From assembly GCA_913045265.1 (NCBI GenBank), contig CAJWQX010000001.1, forward strand, positions 1 through 64,000: a DNA stretch of 64,000 nucleotides, written 5' to 3'. Position 1 is the stretch's first letter, and each line of letters opens with the position of its first letter. The stretch comes from UBA11889 sp002313255 (GTDB taxonomy: Bacteria > Pseudomonadota > Gammaproteobacteria > Pseudomonadales > Azotimanducaceae). Below the pieces are notes generated by a model. That model saw only the letters and a list, made by a program, of their open reading frames with translations. It searched no databases and was not told where the DNA came from. The translations under genes and the position numbers were made by a program. This document shows positions 53,540 to 62,815 of the stretch, in pieces.

Positions 53540-54835
53540 ATGAGCAAATTTTGGTTCCTCATTGGACTGGGGGGATGCGTTTCTGCTTCCGCCGTCGAAC
53601 AAGACGACTTACTCGTTTCCAACCCGCTCATACAATTAGAGCGCTCTGACGCATTACCGACGGCCCGTGCTGAAGACGTGGGCATGTCGAGTAAACGCCT
53701 GCGACGTATCTCCACCGCGATGCAGCGGCACATCGATTCAGGACGGATCCAGGGAGCTATCACGGCTGTAGCCCGGCGCGGCAAAGTCGTCCATTTTGAG
53801 ACGCACGGTTTGATGGATGTCGAAAACCACCGGACCATGGAAGCGGGCGCGATATTTCGGATGGCGTCTTCGACAAAACCGATCCTTGGCGTGGCGACGC
53901 TCATGTTGGTCGAAGAAGGTCTGTTACGGCCTCATGATCCCGTTTCAAAATACATCCCTGAATTCAAAGAAATGTATGTGGCTGTCTTAAACGAACCGCA
54001 GGACCATGACGTCAGCCCGGTTAGGGTCAATCGACGAGACCCTCCCGCACATCGATTGGTGCCGGCAAACCGAGAAATTACCATTCACGATCTCCTAACC
54101 CACACGTCCGGATTAGCCAGCGGTGGATTGGGGAACGCGGTTTCAAAACGTCCGCGAAGAGATTCCAACGCCACCCTCGCCAGTGAAGTCCCTAAGTACG
54201 CCAAGTACATTCTAGATTTTCAGCCGGGATCTCGCTGGTCGTACAGTCCCGGTGTCGGTCTCAACGTTGTGGCTCGAATCGTCGAAATCGTTTCAGATAC
54301 ACCGTTCAACAGCTTCGTCCGCAACCGCATATTCGAGCCGTTAGGGATGCAAGACACCCACTTTAACGTTCCCGACCGTAAATCGTCACGGCGAGTCGTG
54401 ATCCAGAATCGAACCAACTCATTAAGGCGCCCCCCGACAACTTTTTTTTCCGCATCAGGCGGACTTTCCAGTACGGCCGAGGACTATCTTCGATTTGAAC
54501 AAATGCTAGTCGGAGGCGGCCGATTATTCGGACGCCAATTACTAAGTCCGAGAACGGTAAGAATATTGGGAAGCAATCACGTCGGCGATTTGTACCGAAG
54601 TTTCTCTCGCACCCAAAACGGAATGGGCTTCGGCTACACGGTTGCCGTGGTAGTCGACCCCATAATCGCAGGAAGTCGTCGCAGTGCAGGTGCATTTGGC
54701 TGGGGCGGTGCCTTCGGAACACAATCATGGACAGATCCGGTAGAACAGTTAGCGGCGGTGCTGATGCTTCAGCAACCGTACCGTCCGGCACAGTATGATT
54801 TCGGCAATGCTGTGCAACAGGCGATCATTGATTGA
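53540..54835 (+). CDS. Beta-lactamase-family serine hydrolase, exported
   Basis: The product is 431 aa from an ATG with GGAG ten bases upstream; 20 upstream residues in frame are excluded. A short signal ends near VSASA. The class C type SxxK motif is S110-S-T-K113 in FRMASSTKPILG, and YSPG stands where the YxN motif is expected. The C-terminal WGGAFGTQSW replaces KTG. This pattern is usual for esterase-type (EstB-like) members rather than true beta-lactamases. It precedes the selenocysteine redoxin gene by 170 bp on the same strand. Substrate unknown. Confidence 0.84.
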   Translation: MSKFWFLIGLGGCVSASAVEQDDLLVSNPLIQLERSDALPTARAEDVGMSSKRLRRISTAMQRHIDSGRIQGAITAVARRGKVVHFETHGLMDVENHRTMEAGAIFRMASSTKPILGVATLMLVEEGLLRPHDPVSKYIPEFKEMYVAVLNEPQDHDVSPVRVNRRDPPAHRLVPANREITIHDLLTHTSGLASGGLGNAVSKRPRRDSNATLASEVPKYAKYILDFQPGSRWSYSPGVGLNVVARIVEIVSDTPFNSFVRNRIFEPLGMQDTHFNVPDRKSSRRVVIQNRTNSLRRPPTTFFSASGGLSSTAEDYLRFEQMLVGGGRLFGRQLLSPRTVRILGSNHVGDLYRSFSRTQNGMGFGYTVAVVVDPIIAGSRRSAGAFGWGGAFGTQSWTDPVEQLAAVLMLQQPYRPAQYDFGNAVQQAIID

Positions 54836-55004
54836 CGCAACCCCCATCGAACCCGATGCGGCGCCGACCCAGGACTCGGGAGTACTTGCCCATCTATTCC
54901 TGGGGAACTTCTCCACCCGTTGACACGCGGGCGCAACAAACGGTTCAAACACATTGATAAACTCGATGTCATTCGTTTGATACCCGATACGAAAAGGAAC
55001 GCAC

Positions 55005-56228
55005 ATGGCAGTAGAGCGTGATCACCATGGTTTCGATGCCCCAGCACCGTTGGGGCATCCCGGACGAGCCGGCCTACCTGACGGCCATGCAACCGGCCCT
55101 GAGATTGGCGAAAGGCTCCCCGACTTCCAACTACCCAATGCGTACGGCGATCTTATCGATTTTCACCAGAGTCGTTCCAACGGCAAAGCGGTCGTCGTTT
55201 TTTTTCGATCGGCGGTTTGGTGACCCCCTTGCTGGACGCAGCTCGGCGAGCTTCGCGACGCATACCCAAAGTTCCAATCTGCAGGCATCAAACTCTATGC
55301 CATCTCCTACGACGATCAAGAGATACTGCGCGAGTTCAGTGATAAGCAAGCTATCCCCTACCCGCTGCTATCGGATATCGATTCCGAAGTGATCCGTCGT
55401 TACGGCATCCTGAACGATCAGATCGGTCGCGACGGTGCTTTTCTCGAGGGCATTCCGTATCCGGGAGCCTACGTTACAGACGAAGCGGGCGTTGTCACCG
55501 CAAAATTTTTTCATGACACTTACAAAAAGCGAGATAGTCCCGAAAACCTACTCGATGCGGCCGCAGGCACGATCGAAATCAATGGTGACGAGCCCAATGT
55601 CCACAACAGCGATCCTGAAATCCCGATTTCGGTATTCGTCCGCGGCGGTCGGGGCACAATACGGCAGGGCATCATTAGACATCTCATTGTGCGGTTTAAA
55701 TTGCCCGACGACCTCCACATCTACGGTGAACCTGTACCCATCGGCATGGTACCCACCACGGTCAGCGCTTCCGGCTCCGCTGGTTTGGTGTTTGAGGACC
55801 CCATCTTCCCGCCCTCGGTGGAACTCGTCCTGAAAAATGCCAACATCGGACTTCGGGTCTGGAGCGGTCAGGTGGATGTGGTCATCCCCTTTTACGCGGT
55901 CGGTTCACTGGCAAGTGAAACTCGCCCTCTCGACCGCGACACAGCAGACATCAACGTGGTGCTTCGCTATCAGGCGTGCGATGACTCGATCTGTCTCTCA
56001 CCCCAAACCGATACGCTCTCGCTGCGCGTGAAACTTGACGTGGTTGACGTACCGACTTTGGGGATACACACCGACCATGGCCAACGTGAGGGCAAATTCT
56101 CAAGTGCACGCCACATGCGGCGATTGATCCTTCGCAAATTCCTCAAGAATCCGCTTGGCCTACCGCGTCTCGTCCTAAAGACGCTCAAGCTCGAGCGTGC
56201 AGCCAAACGCAGAGCCCACGAAGCGTGA
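55005..56228 (+). CDS. Selenoprotein: redoxin (AhpC/TSA-like) fused to DsbD-alpha-like domain, Sec73
   Basis: Read with UGA at 55221-55223 as selenocysteine, the product is 407 aa. Residues 30-190 form a thioredoxin-fold redoxin: IGERLPDFQLPNAYGD, then VVVFFRSAVW, Sec73-Pro-Pro-Cys76, and WTQLGELRDAYPKF. Usual homologues have Cys at this place (CPxC). Homology continues in frame through GIKLYAISYDDQEIL and PGAYVTDEAGVV. Residues 240-360 look like the DsbD N-terminal domain with C325 and C330 in YQACDDSICLSPQ. A SECIS-like hairpin follows the UGA. A thiol or peroxide reductase role is likely. No export signal is visible. Ordinary gene calling would split it into 72- and 279-aa pieces. Confidence 0.88.
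55235..55259 (+). promoter_or_regulatory. Candidate bacterial SECIS stem-loop (redoxin gene)
   Basis: The upper stem AGCUC/GAGCU encloses a GGC loop. Below it, after a UC bulge, CGC pairs with GCG, then one A-A mismatch and a G-C pair. The loop starts 21 bases after the UGA and begins with G, both within the bacterial SECIS limits as I recall them. The stem is shorter than in the GrdB-like gene, so confidence is lower. Confidence 0.65.
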
Positions 56229-57384
56229 TATTTGGACGAGACATGCTTGGCTCGTTCGACTTCGTACTCTCCCCAAGGGCCTCCCTTTGAATCTTCGTAC
56301 ACTAAGACGTCGCGTCGTTACGACCCTCGTGGCTACCACGTTTTACTTTGCCCTGCTGATTTACCCGCTGATTCGTCTGATCGACTGGCTGATTCCAAAC
56401 TGGCAACCCGGAACGATGGAGTTACTCGCTCTTCTCGTCCTGCCCCCGGCGGCCCGCGTTGTCTCATCAAGATTCCCCGGGGGCCTGACTCGGCGACTCG
56501 CCGTCCTCTCCATTACGTGGATGGGCCTTTGCTTCCAGCTCTTACCCGTAGTCGTTGTTCTAGAGATCTTTCATCTGATTGTGCCCGTCGACGATACGAC
56601 CGTCGGCTTCATCGGCCTTACCGCCATCTTGATATTGGGTAGTTGGGGGCTGATCAATGCACAACTGTTAAAGGTTCGGCGTATTCCGCTCATTGCCGAC
56701 GGGAATTTAGAAGGCAGGTCACTGGTACAAATCACCGACGTTCACATTGGATCCCGTCGTCCAACGTTCTTGCGCCGGATTGTTAAACGTATCAACGAAT
56801 TGCAAGCGGACGCGGTGTTAATCACGGGCGATCTTGTCGACGACGATATCGACAAAGACGATTTACAACCGTTGGCCGAGCTCAACGCAACGGCGTATTT
56901 CATTCTCGGTAACCATGAGCGTTATGCAGACACTGAGCGCATCATCGGGCATTTAAGAGCCCTCAACGTCATTGTGTTACGAAACGAAGCCGTGGACGCC
57001 GATCCGTTTCAATTCATTGGTCTCGACGACGCGGAAGCAAGGGACACCGTGAAGAAAGGTCTCAGCAACCTGTCAAAGCTAAACAATCGATACCGAGTTC
57101 TTCTTTACCATCGACCAGAGGGCGCAGAGGACGCGGCAGATTGGGGTGTACAACTCATGGTGTCGGGCCACACACATCGTGGTCAGATATTTCCATTCAA
57201 TTATCTCGTCAAGCGAATTCACCCCCGCATGCACGGGTCGTTCGACGTGGACGGTCTGCGTTTATACGTGTCGCCAGGCACAGGGACATGGGGCCCGGTA
57301 TTGCGAACCAATTCACGCTGCGAGGTGACACACTTCCAGTTCCTTAGTGATCCGAATGCGTTCCCCAGTCCATCTTCGACCTAA
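56197..57384 (+). CDS. Membrane-anchored calcineurin-like metallophosphoesterase
   Basis: The product is 395 aa from a GTG overlapping the previous gene by 32 bases; a TTG at 56287 would remove that overlap and is an alternative. Three to four hydrophobic segments occupy about residues 45-165. The phosphoesterase domain follows: QITDVHIGSRR, LITGDLVDDDID, FILGNHERY and VSGHTHRGQIF, the full set of dimetal ligands. This layout (membrane part plus phosphoesterase) is typical of YkuE/YaeI-type phosphodiesterases acting on lipid or nucleotide phosphates. It probably shares a transcript with the selenoprotein gene. Confidence 0.86.
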   Translation: MQPNAEPTKRDIWTRHAWLVRLRTLPKGLPLNLRTLRRRVVTTLVATTFYFALLIYPLIRLIDWLIPNWQPGTMELLALLVLPPAARVVSSRFPGGLTRRLAVLSITWMGLCFQLLPVVVVLEIFHLIVPVDDTTVGFIGLTAILILGSWGLINAQLLKVRRIPLIADGNLEGRSLVQITDVHIGSRRPTFLRRIVKRINELQADAVLITGDLVDDDIDKDDLQPLAELNATAYFILGNHERYADTERIIGHLRALNVIVLRNEAVDADPFQFIGLDDAEARDTVKKGLSNLSKLNNRYRVLLYHRPEGAEDAADWGVQLMVSGHTHRGQIFPFNYLVKRIHPRMHGSFDVDGLRLYVSPGTGTWGPVLRTNSRCEVTHFQFLSDPNAFPSPSST

Positions 57385-57412
57385 TTCGGCAAGCAGCACG
57401 GTAGTTTCAACA

Positions 57413-58057
57413 ATGTCCGAAAAACATGAAATTGAAGCGTTGTTCGAGAACAACCGGCAGTGGGTGTCAGAAATCACCCGCGACGATCCTGTTTTTTTTG
57501 CGCGAACGGCGTCTCAACAAGCGCCAAAATACCTCTGGATTGGTTGCTCGGACAGCCGTGTTACCCCTAATCAAATCACGGGATTGCCGCCCGGACAGTT
57601 GTTCGTCCATCGTAATGTCGCCAACGTCGTGTCAGAAACCGACCTTAACTGTATGTCCGTCGTCGATTTCGCGCTGCGGATACTTGAGGTTCGCCACATC
57701 ATCGCCTGCGGTCATTATGACTGCGCGGGCGTTCATGCCGCTATAGACAACGTCATGGAGGGTCCGCTGAACCATTGGCTTGATGGCATTAGCGAACTTT
57801 GGGAGCTCAACAAAGGCAATCTGTTGGAGGGCGGTATACAAATGGCCAAAGTTCGAATGGCGGAGCTCAACGTGCGCAAACAAATGTTGTCGCTCTGCCA
57901 TACACCGTCGATAGAAGGCGCGTGGCGTCAGCGAAAATCCGTGCGAGTTCACGGCTGGATTTACGGACTAAAGGACGGCTTGTTGCGGAAGCTGCACCCC
58001 GACATCGGATCCATTTCGCAGAGAACAAGGGCCGAGTCCGAATTGAGAAACTTCTAA
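57413..58057 (+). CDS. Beta-class carbonic anhydrase
   Basis: The product is 214 aa from the ATG at MSEKHEIEALF; a few in-frame residues upstream overlap the preceding gene. Zinc ligands are C and D in WIGCSDSRVTP and H, C in ACGHYDCAGV, the hallmark of beta-carbonic anhydrases. The GLPPGQLFVHRNVANVV block follows the first ligand. It interconverts CO2 and bicarbonate in the cytoplasm. It lies 28 bp after the phosphoesterase on the same strand, so a common transcript is possible. Confidence 0.93.
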   Translation: MSEKHEIEALFENNRQWVSEITRDDPVFFARTASQQAPKYLWIGCSDSRVTPNQITGLPPGQLFVHRNVANVVSETDLNCMSVVDFALRILEVRHIIACGHYDCAGVHAAIDNVMEGPLNHWLDGISELWELNKGNLLEGGIQMAKVRMAELNVRKQMLSLCHTPSIEGAWRQRKSVRVHGWIYGLKDGLLRKLHPDIGSISQRTRAESELRNF

Positions 58058-58111
58058 GGCCACCTCATTGCATTTTAAAGCGAAACCCGACCCCTATCGA
58101 ACGGTAAACCT

Positions 58112-58474
58112 ATGAAAGAACCCATCAATTTATTGTCCAAGTTTGATCTATTTTCTGAACACTGGTCGCCCAAAGTCGTTGCCGAAATGAACAACTACCA
58201 ATTCAAACTCGTCAAACTTAAAGGGTCGTTCATTCGGCACGACCACAAGGATACCGACGAAGTTTTTCTCGTAATCGAGGGAAGCATGAGTATCGAATTG
58301 AGCGATACAACGGTTGAATTGAATCAGGGTGAAATGGTGGTAGTCCCACGAGGCGAATCACATCGCCCCTTTGCGACCGAGGAATGTAAAGTCCTGCTCG
58401 TCGAACCTAGAGGCGTCGTAAATACCGGAGACGCCGGCGGCGAACAAACTGTGGTGAACGACGTCTGGATATAA
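58112..58474 (+). CDS. Cupin-domain protein
   Basis: The product is 120 aa. The cupin motifs are FIRHDHKDTDEVFLVIEGSM (metal ligands H, H, E) and GEMVVVPRGESHRPFA (H). The order is complete for a small single-domain cupin. Homologues of this length are often annotated as mannose-6-phosphate-isomerase-like. It lies 54 bp after the carbonic anhydrase gene on the same strand. Function is unknown. Confidence 0.88.
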   Translation: MKEPINLLSKFDLFSEHWSPKVVAEMNNYQFKLVKLKGSFIRHDHKDTDEVFLVIEGSMSIELSDTTVELNQGEMVVVPRGESHRPFATEECKVLLVEPRGVVNTGDAGGEQTVVNDVWI

Positions 58475-58559
58475 CTTTTCGAACTCATGGCATCCGAACG
58501 AACGGATTTCTACAGCACATTGCAACGAAACTCGGGCGATCTCTTAGTAAGATATTGAC

Positions 58560-59945
58560 ATGGCAGACGAACTTTGGAGGCAATCGGCGACTACACTCGC
58601 TGAGTTAATCAGGTCTAAGCAAACGTCTTGCCAAGAAGTTGTGGAAAGCCATCTCGGCAGGATCGAAGCAGTGAACGATACGTTAAACGCCATCACCGTC
58701 GTCCTCGCCGATTCCGCGCTCGCTGCCGCAGCAGAGGCGGATCGACGTGAACCTACAGGACGCCTGCACGGTGTTCCGTTCACCATTAAAGAGAACATTG
58801 ACTGCCTCGATTCGGCCACAACGAGAGGGGTTCCTGCCCTCGCCGACTCAATGCCGTCTGTGGACGCCCCCGTGGTCGCTCGCATGAAAGCCGCAGGCGC
58901 GATTCCTCTGGGTCGAACCAACTTGTCCGAGCTGGGGATGAGAATCACCACCGACAATCCACTACACGGCAGAACGCTGAATCCTTGGCATGCGGATCGG
59001 ACCCCGGGTGGTTCGAGCGGTGGCGAGGCTTCGGCTTTGGCTTCAGGCATGAGCCCTCTCGGGCTTGGTAACGATATCGGCGGCTCCGTTCGTAATCCCG
59101 CATTTTGTTGCGGTGTGGCGTCGTTGAAACCATCGACTGGCAGAATTCCACATGCATCATCAATCCCGCCAGAGGACTCTCGTCTCGCCACCCAACTCTT
59201 ACTGGCTGAAGGGCCCATAGCGCGCCATGTCAAAGACTTGCGGCTCGCGTACGAGACGTTAAGCGGCCGAGATTCAAGAGATCCCCAGTCGACGGACGCG
59301 CCGCTGTATGGACCCGACGTCAAAAAGCGGGCGGCAATTGTCACCGACATACCCGGCGTGGAGCTACCGCAATCGACTCGAGGCGCTTTGCTTCAAGCGG
59401 CAACGGCGCTGGAGGAGATGGGATGGGAAACTGTCGAGATTCAACCCCCCGAACTCGCGCACGTCCATGAAGTATGGATGCACCACCTATCCGCCGACTT
59501 TAAACCGCTATTGGGGGATATGTCGGTGGTGATGACCGAAGCGCCGCTCGAATTCTTGCGACTACTGTGCGAGCGGAACGATCCCGACACCGTCGGGCTG
59601 GCTAATATTCACGCCGAAAGAAACCGGCTTAGCAGGCTATGGTCCGAATTCTTCACGGCTAATCCGATCATGGTGGGTCCTACTTGGACCGGCCCACAAT
59701 TCGAGCACGACGCGGATATAAATGGCGTCGTCGGCTTGGAACTGGCTATCGATCTTTTACGTTTCATTTCACCTGCCAACGTGTTGGGTCTACCGAGCGC
59801 GGCTATACCGATAGGCGTCACGGACGGTCTTCCGACCGGGGTGCAAGTCTATGCCGATCGATGGCGAGATGACCTCGCACTGTCCGGTGCCGAAGCCATC
59901 GAAGCCGTTGTCGGACAAATCTGTCCAATCGATCCTAGGTTCTAA
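58560..59945 (+). CDS. Amidase signature-family enzyme
   Basis: The product is 461 aa. The amidase signature catalytic Lys is in VPFTIKENI, and the Ser-cisSer pair and nucleophile lie in PGGSSGGEASALASG and GNDIGGSVRNPAF. The C-terminal part ends with GLPSAAIPIGVTDGLPTGVQ, another family block. These enzymes hydrolyse amides to acid and ammonia. It stands between a cupin and a CoA-transferase gene and is convergent with the latter. The substrate is not predictable; Asp/Glu-tRNA amidotransferase is unlikely because gatB and gatC are absent. Confidence 0.9.
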   Translation: MADELWRQSATTLAELIRSKQTSCQEVVESHLGRIEAVNDTLNAITVVLADSALAAAAEADRREPTGRLHGVPFTIKENIDCLDSATTRGVPALADSMPSVDAPVVARMKAAGAIPLGRTNLSELGMRITTDNPLHGRTLNPWHADRTPGGSSGGEASALASGMSPLGLGNDIGGSVRNPAFCCGVASLKPSTGRIPHASSIPPEDSRLATQLLLAEGPIARHVKDLRLAYETLSGRDSRDPQSTDAPLYGPDVKKRAAIVTDIPGVELPQSTRGALLQAATALEEMGWETVEIQPPELAHVHEVWMHHLSADFKPLLGDMSVVMTEAPLEFLRLLCERNDPDTVGLANIHAERNRLSRLWSEFFTANPIMVGPTWTGPQFEHDADINGVVGLELAIDLLRFISPANVLGLPSAAIPIGVTDGLPTGVQVYADRWRDDLALSGAEAIEAVVGQICPIDPRF

Positions 59946-60040
59946 ACAGAGTGCACGGGGCTGGTGAGCAATTCATCACTGCATTGCACTCGGCCAATTC
60001 CGACGCCAATAAATCCGAACTTTGGGTTTTCTATCGTGCC

Positions 60041-62446
60041 CTACTCCATTGCCATAGAAGCGAAAACATCGGCAATTTGATCTGGCTCGTAGCCGAGTAC
60101 CGTCTCCAACACATGGACGTTGTGTTCGCCAAGCTCTGGACCGGCCCGGTGGAGTTCAGCTGGGGTCCGGGACAGTTTGAAGCGAGATCCCTCGACCACG
60201 AACTCTCCCAATGAAGAGTGATCGGTACGAACAAAGTGTTGCCGATGCGTAAGTTGAGGATCGGACCAACACTCAGGCGAATTTTGGACAACATGTGCCG
60301 CGACTCCGGCGTCGACGAGAGTCGCCTCGATTGATCGCTCGTCTTGTGTGATGGTCCATTCCCCGATACGCCGGTCAAGTTCATCCTGACGCAAACGCCG
60401 CGCATCCACCGTAGCCAAAGACTCGTCCTCAATCCAACCCAACACAGTTTGAAACGCGACCCATGCTCGATCCGATTGACAGGCAATCGCGACCCAACGA
60501 TCGGTACCGCGGGCGGGATAAACGCCATGCGGGCATAAATCACGATCGCGATTCCCATCACGGTGCCACAGGTGATCATTCAACTGATAGTCGAGAATCG
60601 CAGGAACTAATAAGTGGAGGGCTGCCTCGGCTTGGGACAGATCAATGTGTTGGCCCCGTCCCGTGCGTCGACGATGGTCCAAAGCTGCCAACAGCGACGC
60701 CAACATGAATCGAGGCGAGACGCCGTCCGTATAAGCGAGGAATGGACCCGCCGGCGATCGGTCCGACCATCCCGTCAGATCATAGAAACCGGTAATCGCC
60801 GCGGCCATATTTCCATATCCCGGAACTTGCGCCCGCGGCCCCGTTTGTCCCATGAGGCAACTGGAGACCATGATGATGTCTGGGTTCACGTCGCGCAGCG
60901 CCTCATAATCAAGGTTCCAAGCTTTCATCGCTTTGGGAGAAAACGATTCGGTCACGACGTCTGCCCAGCGGACTAGGTCGAGAATCACCTCTCGTCCAGC
61001 GGGGTTCGAAGGATCAACCGTGATTCCAAGCTTCCCCGCGTTGAAATTCGCGAAAGGAACGCCCGACTCAAGACCCGGTTCGCCGTTCTTGAACGTGGGT
61101 GAACCACGAGCCGGTTCAAGTTTCGTGCTCGACTCGACCTTGATTACGGTCGCGCCGTAATCGGCCAATACCCGCGTGAAGAACGGGCCGGCGATGACCC
61201 ACATAAAATCTAGGACTTTAAGTCCAGTTAGCGGTGCATCTGTGTTCTGCCCAGACTCAGATGTCGGTTGGCGGCTATTCCGCTGTTTCAACTGCACCGC
61301 TGACACGGGGGTCGTGGCGGCGCCCGGTAACTTGAGCGGGGTGTCTGAGAACTTGGCGAAAGCTCCCGGAACAAGGGCGCCCTGACCGCTCACCTCAATC
61401 GAGTGCCAGAAATTCCGTGCCTTGAAGTGCGCTTCTTGCATCAGCCCGTCAACGTCAAAGGTTGGCGCAATATAGATGCCTCTTCGTAATCCTTCCTCAA
61501 AAAGCTCCGACTGGGTTCGCTCCATGGTGAACTGCTCAATCTTTTTACACAGGGCGAAATACGGTTCCGGCGATTTTCCTTCGGTGTTCATCGCCGCGAT
61601 CTCCAAACCCCAGTCCAACTCAACATCATCGGCAGTACACGCACCGTTTTCGAAAAGCCAGTTAAGGAGACGCTTATTTGGCTCCGTGAACGCCGGGCCA
61701 AAAAGAAAAGTGATGGCAACATACCCGTCTTTGCAGGGCCAAGTAAGCCGAATCGGAAATAGGCCAGCCAGACCGCCTGCCGCCCGGTTGATAGTCATTC
61801 CACCGCCATTGGGCGTCGCGAGAATTGCCGACAAAGCGGCCTGCGCCGACGACTGCTGTGCCGACACGTCCACGTGCTGACCAACACCGCTCCGATGGCG
61901 TTCGTAAAGCGCGATTAGGGCAGCACCAGCAGCATCAGCGCCCGCATGGAAAAACGCCTGGGGTACCGACGTGCGCACCGGCGCTCGGTCGGCGTCGCCA
62001 GCCAGAATATGAGCGCCACTGGAAGCCCACACGGTCAAATCGGTCGCAGGCCATCCGGCTTTCGGACCACTGCCCCCAAATGCCGTAATAGCGACCACGA
62101 TAACGCTTGGGTTTAGGTCGTTGAGAACCTCGTACGCTAACCCGTTCTCGGCCGCAACACGTTCGGTCAAGCCATGAATGACGAAGTCGGCTCCCTGCAC
62201 CAGTTCGTCAAACACCCCCCGATCCCGGTCACGCCGAACGTCTAGATCAACGTGCGTTCGACCTCTCGCGTACGCTTCCCACCACAGACTGCGATTGGAA
62301 CCAGCAAGTATCGGTTTTACAGGGTGGTTGGATGGTTCCTCGGGGGGGCGAATGGATATGACTTCCGCGCCTAGATGGGCGAGCAGATACCCACAAAACA
62401 TGTCCGCCCCAGCCGTCAGATCAAGAACTCGATACGGTGTCAACAT
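60041..62446 (-). CDS. Fused tandem family III (CaiB/BaiF) CoA-transferase
   Basis: The product is 801 aa, twice the family length. Residues 1-385 and 405-801 are both CaiB-like: LTPYRVLDLTAGADMFCGYL opens the first, LTGLKVLDFMWVIAGPFFTR the second. The catalytic Asp region is HAGADAAGAALIALY in the first and YTDGVSPRFMLASLLAAL in the second. The second half has the full KVESSTKLEPARG motif. Enzymes of this family move CoA between carboxylic acids; most are intertwined dimers, so this fusion may encode an obligate heterodimer in one chain. It is convergent with the amidase. Confidence 0.9.
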   Translation of the reverse strand: MLTPYRVLDLTAGADMFCGYLLAHLGAEVISIRPPEEPSNHPVKPILAGSNRSLWWEAYARGRTHVDLDVRRDRDRGVFDELVQGADFVIHGLTERVAAENGLAYEVLNDLNPSVIVVAITAFGGSGPKAGWPATDLTVWASSGAHILAGDADRAPVRTSVPQAFFHAGADAAGAALIALYERHRSGVGQHVDVSAQQSSAQAALSAILATPNGGGMTINRAAGGLAGLFPIRLTWPCKDGYVAITFLFGPAFTEPNKRLLNWLFENGACTADDVELDWGLEIAAMNTEGKSPEPYFALCKKIEQFTMERTQSELFEEGLRRGIYIAPTFDVDGLMQEAHFKARNFWHSIEVSGQGALVPGAFAKFSDTPLKLPGAATTPVSAVQLKQRNSRQPTSESGQNTDAPLTGLKVLDFMWVIAGPFFTRVLADYGATVIKVESSTKLEPARGSPTFKNGEPGLESGVPFANFNAGKLGITVDPSNPAGREVILDLVRWADVVTESFSPKAMKAWNLDYEALRDVNPDIIMVSSCLMGQTGPRAQVPGYGNMAAAITGFYDLTGWSDRSPAGPFLAYTDGVSPRFMLASLLAALDHRRRTGRGQHIDLSQAEAALHLLVPAILDYQLNDHLWHRDGNRDRDLCPHGVYPARGTDRWVAIACQSDRAWVAFQTVLGWIEDESLATVDARRLRQDELDRRIGEWTITQDERSIEATLVDAGVAAHVVQNSPECWSDPQLTHRQHFVRTDHSSLGEFVVEGSRFKLSRTPAELHRAGPELGEHNVHVLETVLGYEPDQIADVFASMAME

Positions 62447-62489
62447 ATGTTTTTAATCAGCTGTTATATAACGTTTTATTAACGTTTAT

Positions 62490-62744
62490 CTAATGTCCAT
62501 TGGATCGGTTTCGACAGAAGTTTAGACCGACAATCAGCATCCTTAAAATCATTATCGCGACGAGGCCGTGTTTGAGCGACGTCGCCGCGCTCGCGAAGGC
62601 CACTTGTTCGCCCGATAGGTGCGGAAAGCTCAACAGCATAAGCCAAATCTGAACGTTTTCCGCAATACCAATTAGTCCTGCAATAAATGGCGTTAACGCG
62701 AGGAGACGATTGCGGGAGTCTACTATCCAATAAAATGAGTAGAT
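62490..62744 (-). pseudogene. 5'-truncated membrane protein remnant
   Basis: The stretch between the CoA-transferase and the DUF1993 gene holds an open frame of 84 codons on the minus strand, bounded by TAG codons and without a start in its first part. It reads SRNRLLALTPFIAGLIGIAE, then NVQIWLMLLSFPHL, and later ASAATSLKHGLVAIMIL, three hydrophobic segments with the look of a real four-helix membrane protein missing its N-terminus. I believe it is a decayed gene. The bases between it and the next gene hold only a weak GAAACGAGG...CCTCG inverted repeat. Confidence 0.45.
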
Positions 62745-62815
62745 CTAATCGGACGAATTGATTCGAAACGAAGCGAGGACAGGCTTGGGTCTCTCCTCTT
62801 ACCTCGTTTCTTTCA

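Noticed and set aside
58544..59350. 268-aa open frame antisense to the amidase
   Set aside because: It is a shadow of the amidase, whose motifs are complete; its translation is Ser/Ala-rich without a domain.
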